From Pseudidiomarina tainanensis (GTDB lineage: Bacteria > Pseudomonadota > Gammaproteobacteria > Enterobacterales > Alteromonadaceae), in assembly GCF_004214835.1 (NCBI RefSeq), contig NZ_PIQJ01000001.1:124001-188000 (forward strand): a stretch of 64,000 nucleotides of DNA. The letters run 5' to 3'. Below are positions 22,076 through 31,383 of this stretch, piece after piece. Position 1 is the first letter of the stretch; every line of letters starts with the position of its first letter. Position numbers and translations under genes: made by a program. Below the pieces are notes generated by a model. It saw nothing but the letters and a program-made list of their open reading frames with translations. It did no database searches and was not told the DNA's origin.

Positions 22076-22603
22076 ATGACACGCGTCAAGAAAACCCGCA
22101 AAACCGGCCCGCTCGCTCCAGCCAAAAAAGTTCAAAAGGATTGGGAGCAACCGAAGGTAAAATCAGCACCGCAGAAACCGACGCACAAAACCAAAGGGCG
22201 TAAGCCAGGTAGTCGTTTTAATCTGCCGTCAAATCAGACGAAAGGTCAGGGCGCAGGTGGTAAACAGCAACCACAAGACCCGCGTCATGGTAGTAAGAAG
22301 CCAATTACTCTCGTCGACCCAAATCAAGCAACACATTTTGTGCAGCAGCCTAGCTTTGATCGTAAAGCCGCGCTGGCTGAACTAGCCGCTATTGAGAACG
22401 ACGAGCGTCTCCAAGCACTACTAGAACGTGCAGAAGACGGCGAAACACTAAATGCCAGTGATACAAAGTACATGGAAGAGCGTACTGAGAGATTCGCACA
22501 GCTTGCCGAACAACTCGGTATTGAGCTGGATGACGGCGAAGATGACGATTTCGACGACTTAGACTTCGATGACGACTTTGAGGATGACGATGACAGAAGC
22601 TAA
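22076..22603 (+). CDS. yihI: Der GTPase-activating protein YihI
   Basis: 175-residue protein with a lysine-rich, disordered N-terminal half (MTRVKKTRKTG..., GRKPGSR), a central helical domain (about 100-150, LAAIENDERLQALLERAEDG, with YMEERTERFAQL) and a very acidic Asp-rich C terminus. This is the pattern of YihI, which in E. coli activates the ribosome-assembly GTPase Der (EngA). Position near engB is conserved. The downstream gene overlaps its end by 14 bp, so the two form an operon. Confidence 0.9.
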   Translation: MTRVKKTRKTGPLAPAKKVQKDWEQPKVKSAPQKPTHKTKGRKPGSRFNLPSNQTKGQGAGGKQQPQDPRHGSKKPITLVDPNQATHFVQQPSFDRKAALAELAAIENDERLQALLERAEDGETLNASDTKYMEERTERFAQLAEQLGIELDDGEDDDFDDLDFDDDFEDDDDRS

Positions 22604-23054
22604 CTTTCCAGTGTGGGTGTGGTTTGCCATTGCTTTAGGCAGTGTCATTATTGTTGGCCTAGCTTTTTATGCTGGGCGTTTGCTGGCGCAACTAAAGGCG
22701 CAAAACCAGCGTCGCGACCAAGCTTTGGCAAAGCGAAATGAAAACCTACACGAAAGTATTGTCACAATTGCAAAGGCGATGGAGCAGGGACAATGCCCTT
22801 TGTCCGAGGGCGCGTTGCGCTTGGTGGTATTGCTTGATTTACGCGTCGAGTCTACGCAAGCCGGTTATGCTAAAAAGTATCCGTCGTTACACGATATGTA
22901 TGAACGGATAAAGCACATGCCGACTCATGAGGCGCGCAAGCAGTATCCAAAAGCTGAAATTCGCAAAATGGACAATGAGCGAGAGGGCTACGAAAAAGAG
23001 CTGGAGAACGTCATTTTACAAGACGTCCGCCAGCTCTTGAAAGATTTCGCTTAG
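22590..23054 (+). CDS. DUF2489 single-pass membrane protein
   Basis: 154-residue protein with one N-terminal membrane helix (about 7-30, WVWFAIALGSVIIVGLAFYA), a coiled segment, then a cytoplasmic domain with CPLSEGALRLVVLLD and KKYPSLHDMYERI that I assign to the DUF2489 family, commonly found after yihI. The ATG at 22590 is chosen because GAGG lies 6 nt upstream; it overlaps the 3' end of yihI. Function unknown. Confidence 0.82.
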   Translation: MTEANFPVWVWFAIALGSVIIVGLAFYAGRLLAQLKAQNQRRDQALAKRNENLHESIVTIAKAMEQGQCPLSEGALRLVVLLDLRVESTQAGYAKKYPSLHDMYERIKHMPTHEARKQYPKAEIRKMDNEREGYEKELENVILQDVRQLLKDFA

Positions 23055-23055
23055 G

Positions 23056-24330
23056 TTATTGTTTGTAAACAGTACCGTCTTTCACTACCAAATTGATATT
23101 GCTAAGCAGGGAGATATCGTTCAACGGATTTCCCTGTACGGCAACCACATCGGCACGTTTACCCACTTCAATCGTACCTATATCCGTCACGCCAAGAAGT
23201 TTGGAAGCTTCTGCGGTTGCACTGCGAATAGCAACTAATGGCGGCATACCGGCTTCGACCATGTAAATAAACTCGCGATAGTTTTCGCCATGATCGTAGA
23301 CACCGGCATCAGTACCAAAGGCGATTTTAACACCAGCTTTGTAGGCTTCAGCGAACGTACTTTGAATCTTTGGACCAATTGCCGCAGCTTTTGGACGCAC
23401 TAACTCTGGGAAGAAGCCATCAATTTTGGCACGATCAGCAACCGAGCGTCCGGCCGTAATTGTTGGCACGTAATACACGCCCTTTTTCTTCATGGCACGC
23501 ATGACTTCTTCGTCCATATAAGTGCCGTGCTCAATGGAATCAACACCGGCTTCAATAGCGCGAAGCATGCCTTCTTTACCATGCGCGTGTACTGTGACCT
23601 TCATTTCATAATCTTTTGCAGTATCAACAACGGCCTTTAGCTCATCCATCATGAACTGCGGGTTATGACCACTTTTGGCAACGCTTAGAACACCACCAGT
23701 CACGGTTAGCTTGATCAAATCTGAGCCGTCTTGATAACGAGCGCGAACGGCTTGACGAGCTTCGTATGGGCCGTTAAGAACACCATCCGCTGGTGTTGGC
23801 GTTTCGTATAAACCAGCATGTGCGCCATTGGTTGGGTCAGCGTGACCACCGGTGGTTGCGAGCGATTTACCTGCAGTATAAATACGTGGGCCAATCACTT
23901 TACCGGCATTCACAGCGTTACGCAGCGCGATACTCGCATTGTATGAATCACCTAAATCACGAACTGTCGTGAACCCAGCCATCAAAGTTTTCCGAGCATA
24001 ATTAACGGCATCTAAAGTCACATCCGGCGCACCTTTGGTAAATTTATTCATATAGCTACCAGGGCCGAGCTGTGAGGTTAAATGCGTGTGCATATCAATG
24101 AAACCAGGCATCACCGTGCCGTCTCGACGGTCGATCACCACGTCGCCTTGCTGTGGTTGTTTAAAACCTTTTTCGATCGCTTTAATGGTGCCTGCATCAA
24201 TTACGACAGTCATCTCAGCTTTAGGATTCGCTTGAGTACCATCAATTAAGGTACCCGCATAAATAAGCGTGTCGGCATGAGCTGTTGAAGCCAAGCCTAA
24301 CGCCACAGATACTGCTAATAATTTCCGCAT
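23056..24330 (-). CDS. Secreted metal-dependent amidohydrolase (imidazolonepropionase/prolidase-like)
   Basis: 424-residue member of the amidohydrolase superfamily with a signal peptide (cleavage near AHA, residue 19). The metal-binding HxH is in GFIDMHTHL. Further ligands are in [10 protein letters not shown] and SIEHGTYMD, and the catalytic Asp is in [12 protein letters not shown] lysine in LIKLTVTGG is the likely bridging carbamylated Lys seen in Xaa-Pro dipeptidase-type relatives. Probable periplasmic hydrolase of a dipeptide or amide, which fits a proteolytic lifestyle; exact substrate unknown. It converges with the DUF2489 gene with one base between stops. Confidence 0.85.
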   Translation of the reverse strand: MRKLLAVSVALGLASTAHADTLIYAGTLIDGTQANPKAEMTVVIDAGTIKAIEKGFKQPQQGDVVIDRRDGTVMPGFIDMHTHLTSQLGPGSYMNKFTKGAPDVTLDAVNYARKTLMAGFTTVRDLGDSYNASIALRNAVNAGKVIGPRIYTAGKSLATTGGHADPTNGAHAGLYETPTPADGVLNGPYEARQAVRARYQDGSDLIKLTVTGGVLSVAKSGHNPQFMMDELKAVVDTAKDYEMKVTVHAHGKEGMLRAIEAGVDSIEHGTYMDEEVMRAMKKKGVYYVPTITAGRSVADRAKIDGFFPELVRPKAAAIGPKIQSTFAEAYKAGVKIAFGTDAGVYDHGENYREFIYMVEAGMPPLVAIRSATAEASKLLGVTDIGTIEVGKRADVVAVQGNPLNDISLLSNINLVVKDGTVYKQ

Positions 24331-24454
24331 GTGATTTACCTCGTTTTATTTTTGCTATAGTCAACACAGTAGCGAGTAATTGCTGTATCGGCAACGAACC
24401 GGTGAGCATTTAACCGCTTAAACTGAGTGAACTGACGCAACGATGATTAAATCT

Positions 24455-24463
24455 TGGTATAAT
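24455..24463 (+). promoter_or_regulatory. Extended -10 promoter of cysE
   Basis: TTGGTATAAT: a perfect TATAAT at 24458-24463 preceded by TGG, an extended -10 element. No good -35 at 17 bp, which extended -10 promoters do not require. The start codon follows 36 bp downstream. Confidence 0.6.
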
Positions 24464-24499
24464 ACCGCTCTTAATGACACCGATTAGGCAGTACATTTC

Positions 24500-25315
24500 A
24501 TGTTCAAACGCGTTCGAGAAGATATCCAAAGTGTTTTTGCCCGCGATCCTGCGGCGCGAAATGCTTTTGAAGTGCTCACCACCTATCCAGGGCTGCATGC
24601 CATTTGGTGGCACCGCTTGAGTCATAAGCTGTGGACGTGGCGTTGGTATTGGCTGGCGCGTTTTGTATCGACGATTTCGCGTTGGCTCACCGGTGTCGAA
24701 ATTCATCCAGGTGCGAAAATCGGACGCCGTTTCTTCATCGACCACGGGATGGGTGTGGTGATTGGTGAAACCGCTGAAATTGGTGATGATGTCACCATCT
24801 ATCATGGCGTTACACTCGGCGGTACCAGTTGGAATCAGGGCAAACGCCATCCGACGCTTGGCAACGGCGTCGTCATTGGTGCCGGCGCTAAAGTACTTGG
24901 CCCGTTAGTGATTGGTGAAAACGCACGCATTGGCTCTAATGCCGTGGTGGTGAAGGATGTTCCCGCCGAAGTAACCGTGGTCGGCATACCGGCCCGTGTT
25001 GCGCGCAGTGCTGCCACATCAGAAACCTCAGAAGTAACGAAGCGTCGGCAAGAAATTGCGAAACAGTACGGTTTTGATGCATATGCCATTTCCGCAGACA
25101 ACCCCGATCCTGTCGCAACTGCGATCGGTCGGATGTTAGATCACGTACACTTGCTTGACCAAAAAGTGAGCGATTTATGTTGCGCGGTTAACAAGCTTGG
25201 CGGTAATGTATGTGAAGAAATACCGGATGTAGATTTAGACGATATGGACTTCCTTCAAGCAGAACAGGAAGCAGCTGAACGTCGTCAGCAAGAGAAGCAG
25301 CAGGAAAAACAGTAA
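24500..25315 (+). CDS. cysE: Serine O-acetyltransferase CysE
   Basis: 271-residue enzyme that acetylates serine with acetyl-CoA, the first step of cysteine synthesis. After a short helical N-terminal domain comes the left-handed parallel beta-helix of hexapeptide repeats (about 70-175), with [21 protein letters not shown] and [20 protein letters not shown], the active-site region. The N-terminal domain is shorter than in E. coli CysE, as in the EpsC/SrpH-like form. A Glu/Gln-rich tail (about 245-271) is unusual and probably disordered. Confidence 0.93.
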   Translation: MFKRVREDIQSVFARDPAARNAFEVLTTYPGLHAIWWHRLSHKLWTWRWYWLARFVSTISRWLTGVEIHPGAKIGRRFFIDHGMGVVIGETAEIGDDVTIYHGVTLGGTSWNQGKRHPTLGNGVVIGAGAKVLGPLVIGENARIGSNAVVVKDVPAEVTVVGIPARVARSAATSETSEVTKRRQEIAKQYGFDAYAISADNPDPVATAIGRMLDHVHLLDQKVSDLCCAVNKLGGNVCEEIPDVDLDDMDFLQAEQEAAERRQQEKQQEKQ

Positions 25316-25391
25316 AAAAAGAGGGCAGCATCAGTCGAGCAGGTTATGGCGACTCACTCTTGACGATATCCAGTTGCTAGCGGAGGTAATC

Positions 25392-26588
25392 ATGAAGCTA
25401 GCAAAAACACTACTCACCGTTTTATCACTGTCAGTGCTGGCCGGTTGTAGCAGCCAAGCAGCAATGAATTCATTGATAGAACACCATCAAAACGCGCAAA
25501 TGCCGAGTTTGAATAGCGCGTTATTTGCGCCACAACAATCTGTTGTTTCGGCCCAGCAATTATTTGCTCTAACGGCTTCGCAACAGCATGACTTCTTGCT
25601 TGATTACAACGGGCGCCTGAGCGATTTACCAGAACATGAACGCATTAGTGCATATCTGCATGATTTAACCTTTGGGTTTAATTATAAAGAGCAAACCTAT
25701 ACCGCTAGCGAAGCCTTTGCACTAAGCGCCGGTAACTGTATGGCCTTGGCGATATTGACGAAGAGTTTGGCTGATTTAGTTGCAGTGGAAATAAAATTCC
25801 AGCGCGTCACTAATGCCCCAGTGTTTGATCGCAATAATAATGTGGTGTTGGTTTCTGATCATGTCCGTGCGCGCTTGTACAAGCCGTATGAAGCTAGCCA
25901 AGATAACGAAAACAATACTCTGTTGAAGCGCGCTTGGGTAGTGGTGGATTATTTTCCGTCTTCAGCATCACAAAATGCGGAGATGATTACCGACACCCAG
26001 TTTCTCGCGCTGTATTATCGTAATCGTGCCGCTGAATTGATGGTTGATGGTCGTATTGATGATGCCTACGCTTACGCTAGTGAAGCGTTAAAATACACGC
26101 CTAAAGATAGTGAAGTCATCAATATCTTGGGGCTGTTGCATGGCCGTAAACAGGATAGCCGGAGTGCCGAACAACTATTTAGCTATGCATTAAGTTTGGA
26201 TGCTGACAATCTTAACGTGTTGCACAATTACCAAGCGCTTGCAAAGCGTCAGCAGCGAACTGATTTAGTGGCTGAGCTTGAACAGCGCATCCAATCGATA
26301 CCAGAGGCGAATCCATACGTCTGGATTGCGTTAGGCGACGCAGCATTTGAGCAAAATCAGTTAGAAACTGCGATGATGATGTACCGGAAGGCGGCAAAAC
26401 AGGCACCTTATGTGCATGAAGCTTACTGGGGACAAGCACGCGTCTATGTCGCCCAAGGTGAGACACAACAAGCGCGTCGTATTCTTGACAAAGGTTTACG
26501 TGAAGCACGCATGTCAGCAACCAAAGGTCGGTTTAAAACCGGTTGGTACAGCTATCAAGAACAGGCACAAAAAAAGCCGCTCGATTGA
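25392..26588 (+). CDS. TPR-repeat lipoprotein with transglutaminase-like N-terminal region
   Basis: 398-residue lipoprotein: signal peptide with lipobox LAGC (Cys18), then a region with SAGNCMALAILTKSLADLV, resembling the Cys-containing helix of transglutaminase-like domains. At least four TPR-like helical repeats follow (about 210-370, e.g. DAYAYASEALKYTPKDSEVINILGLL, split across repeats). The ATG at 25392 has CGGAGG 6 nt upstream and yields the lipoprotein signal; a TTG 18 bp earlier is rejected. The stop codon lies inside the terminator hairpin. Probably outer-membrane anchored; function unknown. Confidence 0.8.
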   Translation: MKLAKTLLTVLSLSVLAGCSSQAAMNSLIEHHQNAQMPSLNSALFAPQQSVVSAQQLFALTASQQHDFLLDYNGRLSDLPEHERISAYLHDLTFGFNYKEQTYTASEAFALSAGNCMALAILTKSLADLVAVEIKFQRVTNAPVFDRNNNVVLVSDHVRARLYKPYEASQDNENNTLLKRAWVVVDYFPSSASQNAEMITDTQFLALYYRNRAAELMVDGRIDDAYAYASEALKYTPKDSEVINILGLLHGRKQDSRSAEQLFSYALSLDADNLNVLHNYQALAKRQQRTDLVAELEQRIQSIPEANPYVWIALGDAAFEQNQLETAMMMYRKAAKQAPYVHEAYWGQARVYVAQGETQQARRILDKGLREARMSATKGRFKTGWYSYQEQAQKKPLD

Positions 26589-26598
26589 GCGGCTTTTT
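26571..26598. terminator. Bidirectional terminator between the TPR lipoprotein and csp genes
   Basis: AAAAAGCCGCTC (26571-26582), loop GATT, GAGCGGCTTTTT (26587-26598). A 12-bp symmetric stem with A and T tracts at both ends can terminate both the lipoprotein gene (plus) and the cold-shock gene (minus). The lipoprotein TGA (26586-26588) is within the hairpin. Confidence 0.92.
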
Positions 26599-26624
26599 GG
26601 AATTCTTCGCTAGAAGAAACGTAA

Positions 26625-26831
26625 TTACATAGGAACTACGTTAGAAGCCTGTGGGCCTTTAGGACCTTGTTCGATAGTGAATTGAACAGTTTGGCCTTCA
26701 GCTAAGGTTTTGAAACCGTCTGATTGGATAGCAGAGAAATGTACGAATACGTCTGCGCCTTGCTCTTGCTCGATGAAACCGAAACCTTTAGCTTCGTTAA
26801 AGAATTTTACTTTACCAGTTACTGTAGACAT
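26625..26831 (-). CDS. Cold-shock domain protein (CspA family)
   Basis: 68-residue single cold-shock domain. RNP1 is KGFGFI and RNP2 is VFVHFSAI, flanked by [11 protein letters not shown] and a C terminus ([11 protein letters not shown]) typical of CspA/CspE. It binds single-stranded nucleic acid and acts as an RNA chaperone. A GAGGAA ribosome site precedes the ATG. It has a strong promoter and a leader of about 140 nt, reminiscent of cold-inducible csp genes, although cspC/E-type members are constitutive. Confidence 0.96.
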   Translation of the reverse strand: MSTVTGKVKFFNEAKGFGFIEQEQGADVFVHFSAIQSDGFKTLAEGQTVQFTIEQGPKGPQASNVVPM

Positions 26832-26976
26832 GCTGTGATTCCTCGTATTGCATGTGAAAATCTAGGGTATTGCTAATAAAAATTACGTGTATTACTTGGG
26901 GACTTACAAAACGAGGTACAGCAATTGACTTCGTAACAGGCCACAATTAGACAGCCGAATTTTTCTAGCGACGGTC

Positions 26977-27004
26977 AGTATACGCTGATCCTACCCCCTG
27001 TCAA
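26977..27004 (-). promoter_or_regulatory. Strong sigma-70 promoter of the cold-shock gene
   Basis: On the minus strand: TTGACA (27004-26999), 16-bp spacer, TATACT (26982-26977). Near consensus. Transcription would start near 26970, leaving a 5' leader of about 140 nt before the cold-shock start codon. Confidence 0.8.
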
Positions 27005-27033
27005 TTAAAGATTTATTAACGCTTATAAGGGGT

Positions 27034-27582
27034 TTAGCCGCGTATCCAGTTCTTGGTGATGTGCCGGAACTGGTCAGTTCCTGAACGATATAACCATTCG
27101 TAGGCCGCCATTTCTGATGAAATAATCACCACGCCTTCTTGGCGCATACGTTTTAATGCCGTTTGTTTGTCGCTATCTCGGCGCGAACCAACAGCATCTT
27201 CCACCACGAATACCTGGTAGTCATCGGCAATTAAATCGAGCGCAGTTTGCAAAATGCAGACGTGCGTTTCCATACCCATCAATATGACTTGTGAGCGATT
27301 AATTTCGTTAATCGCATTTACAAAATTAGGCTCTTGCACGGCGCTGAAATGCAATTTCTCAATAACTTGCGCATTCTCAATCACACCAGAGAGGTCATCA
27401 ACACTAATGCCGAGTCCCTTCGGATATTGTTCCGTTACCAGCACAGGAACATCTAATTCGTTCGCTATTTCACCAAGCCACCGCATACGCGCAATCAGTT
27501 GGTCGCGTTGGTGGATAACCGGTGCCAGTTTTTCTTGTGCATCAACAATAACAAGTACGCTTTGGTCTGCTTTCATCAGCAT
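27034..27582 (-). CDS. Isochorismatase-family cysteine hydrolase
   Basis: 182-residue cysteine hydrolase. The catalytic triad is visible as Asp in VIVDAQEKL, Lys in VIEKLHFSA and Cys in METHVCILQTALDL. The family includes isochorismatases, nicotinamidases and YcaC-like hydrolases; the short compact form resembles the YcaC/ribonuclease-like group of unknown substrate. The promoter must be in the 44-bp gap divergent to the GGDEF genes or just upstream. Start supported by CGGAG. Confidence 0.87.
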   Translation of the reverse strand: MLMKADQSVLVIVDAQEKLAPVIHQRDQLIARMRWLGEIANELDVPVLVTEQYPKGLGISVDDLSGVIENAQVIEKLHFSAVQEPNFVNAINEINRSQVILMGMETHVCILQTALDLIADDYQVFVVEDAVGSRRDSDKQTALKRMRQEGVVIISSEMAAYEWLYRSGTDQFRHITKNWIRG

Positions 27583-27704
27583 GGTGAAAACTCCGTTGAA
27601 TCAAATTAAATGAATTATGCCGCAAAGTGATTGCTATTCCTAATGCTTGGCGATACTTTGACCACACAGGCAACGTAACAGGGAAAGTCAGAAGGACGCT
27701 GGCC

Positions 27705-28718
27705 ATGCCGAATCAATCCGCCGATGCTCTACTGCAGAGCTTTCGTAACAAAGTCACCCGCAACATCGTGTGGGCAGGTGCTATTACGCAATTATTATTA
27801 GCCGGCGCGCAGCTCTGGCTAGCACATTATCTACAAGCGGTAATCATGTTTGCTGCCGCCGCAGTTCTCGGTGTTATTGCTTATTCTTATCGTCGCCAGC
27901 GCATTCCCGATTTTTGGCGCGTAATTTTCATGGCGTTACTTACCGCTATCTGTGTTGTTTCGATTCGAAATAATGGCACATTAGGTGTGTACTGGGCCTA
28001 CCCATTGTTAGTCGCTAGCTTTTTTATGTTTCGTGATGGTTATGCCATTGCCTTAGCATCTGCTGTAACCATAGTGATGAGTATGGCGGCTGTACTTTAC
28101 ATGCCGAGCGGCGACGCCTGGCGTATTGCGGCCTCGCTGCTCGTTATTCTGGTTCTCGGTGGTGTGTTTGTGGTGATGCTTGGGCGTATGCAGAAACTTC
28201 TACACCAATTGGTGGTTACCGACACGCTTACTGGGTTACAGAATCGCCATCGCGTCAATAACGTCTTGAGTCAGTTAATTCATAACTTCCGCCGATATCA
28301 TCGACCAGCAAGTTTAATCATGCTGGACTTAGATCATTTTAAACTTCTCAACGACAAACATGGCCATCTCTTTGGTGACCAAATGTTGAAGCAGTTAGCG
28401 GCGCGGTTGAAGAAAACGTTACGCATTAACGATCAGTTATTTCGCGTCGGTGGTGAGGAGTTTTTGGTGGTTATGCCCGAAACTGAACTTGAAGAAGCTG
28501 TAAAAGTTGCGGAAAAGTTGCGCTTAAATGTTGCCAACAACCCGTTTGATGGAAAAGATGCGCAAGCACACCTCACGGTCAGTATAGGGGTTGCGCAGTT
28601 ACGCGCGGAACAAACTTGGGCAGAATGGATAAATACGGCAGATACTGCTTTACTTGAAGCGAAGCGCAAAGGTCGCAATCAAGTGTGTAAAGCAGAAAGT
28701 TACACCCCAACGGCTTAA
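27705..28718 (+). CDS. Membrane-bound diguanylate cyclase (GGEEF)
   Basis: 337-residue protein with about six N-terminal membrane helices (about 20-165) and a C-terminal GGDEF domain (about 170-330). The active site is GGEEF at residues 249-253, and the substrate/metal motif LDLDHFKLLNDKHGH is intact, so it should make cyclic-di-GMP. The ATG at 27705 is preferred over an upstream GTG (27627) because GAAGGA precedes it and the length then matches the paralogue that follows after 16 bp. No RxxD inhibitory site is obvious upstream of the GGEEF. Confidence 0.88.
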   Translation: MPNQSADALLQSFRNKVTRNIVWAGAITQLLLAGAQLWLAHYLQAVIMFAAAAVLGVIAYSYRRQRIPDFWRVIFMALLTAICVVSIRNNGTLGVYWAYPLLVASFFMFRDGYAIALASAVTIVMSMAAVLYMPSGDAWRIAASLLVILVLGGVFVVMLGRMQKLLHQLVVTDTLTGLQNRHRVNNVLSQLIHNFRRYHRPASLIMLDLDHFKLLNDKHGHLFGDQMLKQLAARLKKTLRINDQLFRVGGEEFLVVMPETELEEAVKVAEKLRLNVANNPFDGKDAQAHLTVSIGVAQLRAEQTWAEWINTADTALLEAKRKGRNQVCKAESYTPTA

Positions 28719-28734
28719 TTGAGAACGGATATTC

Positions 28735-29745
28735 ATGAACTCGACGGCAGCAGCTCCCTCATTATCATTGAACTTATGGCAACAATTTCGCTTGGTAGCA
28801 ATGCGTACCATCTATTTTGGTGTTGGCATTGTGATTGCTGTCCTCGCGGGGGTATTGGCAACGGAATCGCGCTGGTTGGAGTCTGGTGCTTTAGTAAGCG
28901 TGGCTTTAGCATTTATTCTCACGGGGGTGATTTACCGCAATGAATTAGCCCCGCAGTGGATTAACTTCCTCTTTATCTGCGCACTCGGTACGTTAGTTAG
29001 CGTATCAATGAAATCATCGGGCATGATGGGTGTGTATTGGATGTATCCAGTACTTGCCATGGTATTTTTCATGTTTGATCGCACCATCTTTGTGCTCGTG
29101 ATTATGCTTATTTACGCGTTATTTGCGGCGGTGATGTACCAATTTTTACCGTTTGAATACGCATGGCGAATTGCGCTTTCTATGCTCGTTTTGATTGGCG
29201 TCGGCGCCGTCTTTTTAGTCATGATGAGCTACATGCAGCGCAACTTATCGAAACTGTATGCGACGGACCCATTAACCGGATTTTATCGCCGTGATTATGT
29301 GGCTGAAATGATGCAAACCGAGTTAGAGCGTGCAAAGCGCAATCAACAACCCGTTAGCGCCATGCTGCTTGATCTCGATTCGTTCAAAAACGTGAATGAC
29401 AAATTTGGCTATATGTTTGGCGATGCCGTATTGAAAGAAACGGCCGCTCGGTTGGCTCGGTTTTGCCGCAAAAGTGATGTGATGATACGGCACGGTGGCG
29501 CTGAATTTTTAGTTATTTTCCCGAATACCCCTTTAAAGCAAGCCGCTGAAATAACGGGTGAAATGCTAGACAGCCTACGGCACGAACCATTCTCAGTAAA
29601 AAGCATGATGACCACCGTGACGGCAAGTGCTGGTGTGGCGGAATGGCGTAAAGGACAAGACTGGGGGCAATGGCTGGAACAAGCCGATGCTGCTATGGAT
29701 AAAGCCAAGAGTCAGGGGCGAAATCGCTTGAGAATTGCGCAATAA
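28735..29745 (+). CDS. Membrane GGDEF-domain protein with degenerate GGAEF site
   Basis: 336-residue paralogue of the preceding gene with the same layout: N-terminal membrane helices sharing the GVYWxYPxL..FFMF pattern, and a C-terminal GGDEF domain with LDLDSFKNVNDKFGYMFGD. Its signature reads GGAEF (residues 254-258): the third position, Asp or Glu in active cyclases, is Ala. Since that residue coordinates metal and is needed for catalysis, the protein is probably inactive as a cyclase. It may instead bind GTP/c-di-GMP or partner with its neighbour. Confidence 0.85.
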   Translation: MNSTAAAPSLSLNLWQQFRLVAMRTIYFGVGIVIAVLAGVLATESRWLESGALVSVALAFILTGVIYRNELAPQWINFLFICALGTLVSVSMKSSGMMGVYWMYPVLAMVFFMFDRTIFVLVIMLIYALFAAVMYQFLPFEYAWRIALSMLVLIGVGAVFLVMMSYMQRNLSKLYATDPLTGFYRRDYVAEMMQTELERAKRNQQPVSAMLLDLDSFKNVNDKFGYMFGDAVLKETAARLARFCRKSDVMIRHGGAEFLVIFPNTPLKQAAEITGEMLDSLRHEPFSVKSMMTTVTASAGVAEWRKGQDWGQWLEQADAAMDKAKSQGRNRLRIAQ

Positions 29746-29747
29746 AT

Positions 29748-29776
29748 TTGCACCAATCGCTTGGTCTAGCTACAAT
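29748..29776 (+). promoter_or_regulatory. Promoter of purEK
   Basis: TTGCAC (29748-29753), 17-bp spacer, TACAAT (29771-29776). It begins directly after the stop of the GGDEF gene and ends 27 bp before purE. Close to consensus in both boxes and spacing. Confidence 0.7.
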
Positions 29777-29803
29777 TCGCTCCTTTGAAAAACGGAGCAC
29801 CAC

Positions 29804-30298
29804 ATGGCACCTGTCTTGATCTTAATGGGTTCGCAGTCTGATTGGCCCGTCATGCAACATGCAGCACAAATGCTGAAAGACCTCGGCGTGGAATGGCGCG
29901 CTGAAGTTGTGTCTGCACATCGCACCCCGGATTTACTAAAAACCACCATGGAACAAGCCGAGCAAGACGGCGTTCCTGTGGTAATTGCTGGTGCTGGCGG
30001 CGCGGCTCACTTACCAGGAATGCTGGCCGCATTTACAGCTATTCCAGTGCTCGGCGTGCCGGTTCCAAGTAAACAGTTGAAAGGCTTAGATAGCCTATTG
30101 TCGATTGTGCAAATGCCAAAAGGCGTGGCTGTAGGTACGTTGGCAGTTGGCCCAGCTGGCGCTGCGAATGCTGGCTTGTTAGCGGCGCAAATTATTGGTT
30201 CGTTTGACGCAAACGTGCGTCAGCGTGTGCATGCGTTTCGCGAACAGCAGCGTGAAAAAGTGATGAATGGCCCGAAATTGGAGCTACCTGAATCATGA
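29804..30298 (+). CDS. purE: N5-carboxyaminoimidazole ribonucleotide mutase PurE
   Basis: 164-residue class I PurE, converting N5-CAIR to CAIR in purine synthesis. Motifs: [18 protein letters not shown] (active-site His) and [12 protein letters not shown], with [22 protein letters not shown]. It overlaps purK by 4 bp (ATGA), so the two sequential enzymes are translationally coupled. Confidence 0.97.
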   Translation: MAPVLILMGSQSDWPVMQHAAQMLKDLGVEWRAEVVSAHRTPDLLKTTMEQAEQDGVPVVIAGAGGAAHLPGMLAAFTAIPVLGVPVPSKQLKGLDSLLSIVQMPKGVAVGTLAVGPAGAANAGLLAAQIIGSFDANVRQRVHAFREQQREKVMNGPKLELPES

Positions 30299-31383
30299 AA
30301 ATTTTGTTTATCGGTGATGGCCAATTAGGACAAATGCTCGGTGCCAGTGCAATTAGCCACGGTCACGAGTGTCTACTCTTTAGTACCCGTAGCAACACCG
30401 TTAAACCACTCTCGGCGCAAATTGATTTGCAGTTGTCACTTGCCGACGCCATTGAATGGGCCGACGTCGTAAGCTGGGAACACGAAGATATTCCCGCAGA
30501 TATTCTGGCGGCAGCTCATGATAAGTTTTTGATGGACCCGGCACGCATTAAAAGTCTGACGGATCGCCGTGCCGAAAAGAAGCTATTCGACGATTGCCGC
30601 GTGCCAACTTCACCGTGGCAAACTTATAACACCGCAGATGAACTTGAGAAGATTTTGAGTCAGGCCGAACAACCCTTAGTGCTGAAAGCTGCGCGCGGTG
30701 GTTACGATGGTAAAGGCCAGTGGCGTTTTCGTATGGCTGATGACCCAACTGCGTTGGCGCAGCAGGCGGGGCAAGCGCCAGGCATCGCTGAACATATGAT
30801 TCCGTTTCAGCGCGAAGTCTCATTGGTTGGCGCACGCAGTAAAGACGGTAGCATTTGTTGTTATCCATTGATTACGAACGTGCATGATCGTGGCATTTTA
30901 AGTTACAGCCTGGGTGCGATTGATATCGTTGACGAACGCTTGCAAAGTCTAGCGGAAGACTGTTTCCGTAAACTTACTGATGCGTTGCACTATGTCGGTG
31001 TTTTAGCAATCGAGTTCTTCGTGGTCGGTGAAGGCGACGGTGCTCAGCTACTGGTTAATGAAATTGCGCCACGCGTTCACAACTCAGGTCACTGGACGAT
31101 GACTGGCGCCAATAGTAGCCAGTTTGATTTACATATCCGAGCATTAACAGGCATGCCATTGCCACTACTGCGCTTAGAACCAACGTTGATGATCAACGTG
31201 ATTGGAGCTGATCAAATACCCGCCGGCTTGTGGCACCATGCGGATACCGATTGTCATTGGTATAACAAAGAAGCACGCCCAGGTCGTAAGGTTGGTCACG
31301 TCAACATTCGCACCGCGAATCGTGACACGGCGCTAACGTGGGTTTCACAATGGGCAGAAAAATTGCAGATTCTCGCTGATTAA
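30295..31383 (+). CDS. purK: 5-(carboxyamino)imidazole ribonucleotide synthase PurK
   Basis: 362-residue ATP-grasp enzyme making N5-CAIR from AIR, bicarbonate and ATP. Seen: N-terminal [13 protein letters not shown], the ATP-grasp lysine region [14 protein letters not shown], and the metal/phosphate segment [17 protein letters not shown]. Length and order purE-purK are standard. It converges with the esterase gene, with 4-bp overlapping stops. Confidence 0.97.
   Translation: MKILFIGDGQLGQMLGASAISHGHECLLFSTRSNTVKPLSAQIDLQLSLADAIEWADVVSWEHEDIPADILAAAHDKFLMDPARIKSLTDRRAEKKLFDDCRVPTSPWQTYNTADELEKILSQAEQPLVLKAARGGYDGKGQWRFRMADDPTALAQQAGQAPGIAEHMIPFQREVSLVGARSKDGSICCYPLITNVHDRGILSYSLGAIDIVDERLQSLAEDCFRKLTDALHYVGVLAIEFFVVGEGDGAQLLVNEIAPRVHNSGHWTMTGANSSQFDLHIRALTGMPLPLLRLEPTLMINVIGADQIPAGLWHHADTDCHWYNKEARPGRKVGHVNIRTANRDTALTWVSQWAEKLQILAD

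Noticed and set aside
24410-24850. Long minus-strand frame over the start of cysE
   Set aside because: It is antisense to a clear cysE coding region and has no family resemblance.
26832-26970. Cold box in the csp leader
   Set aside because: No stretch resembling the E. coli cold-box sequence was found on the transcribed strand.
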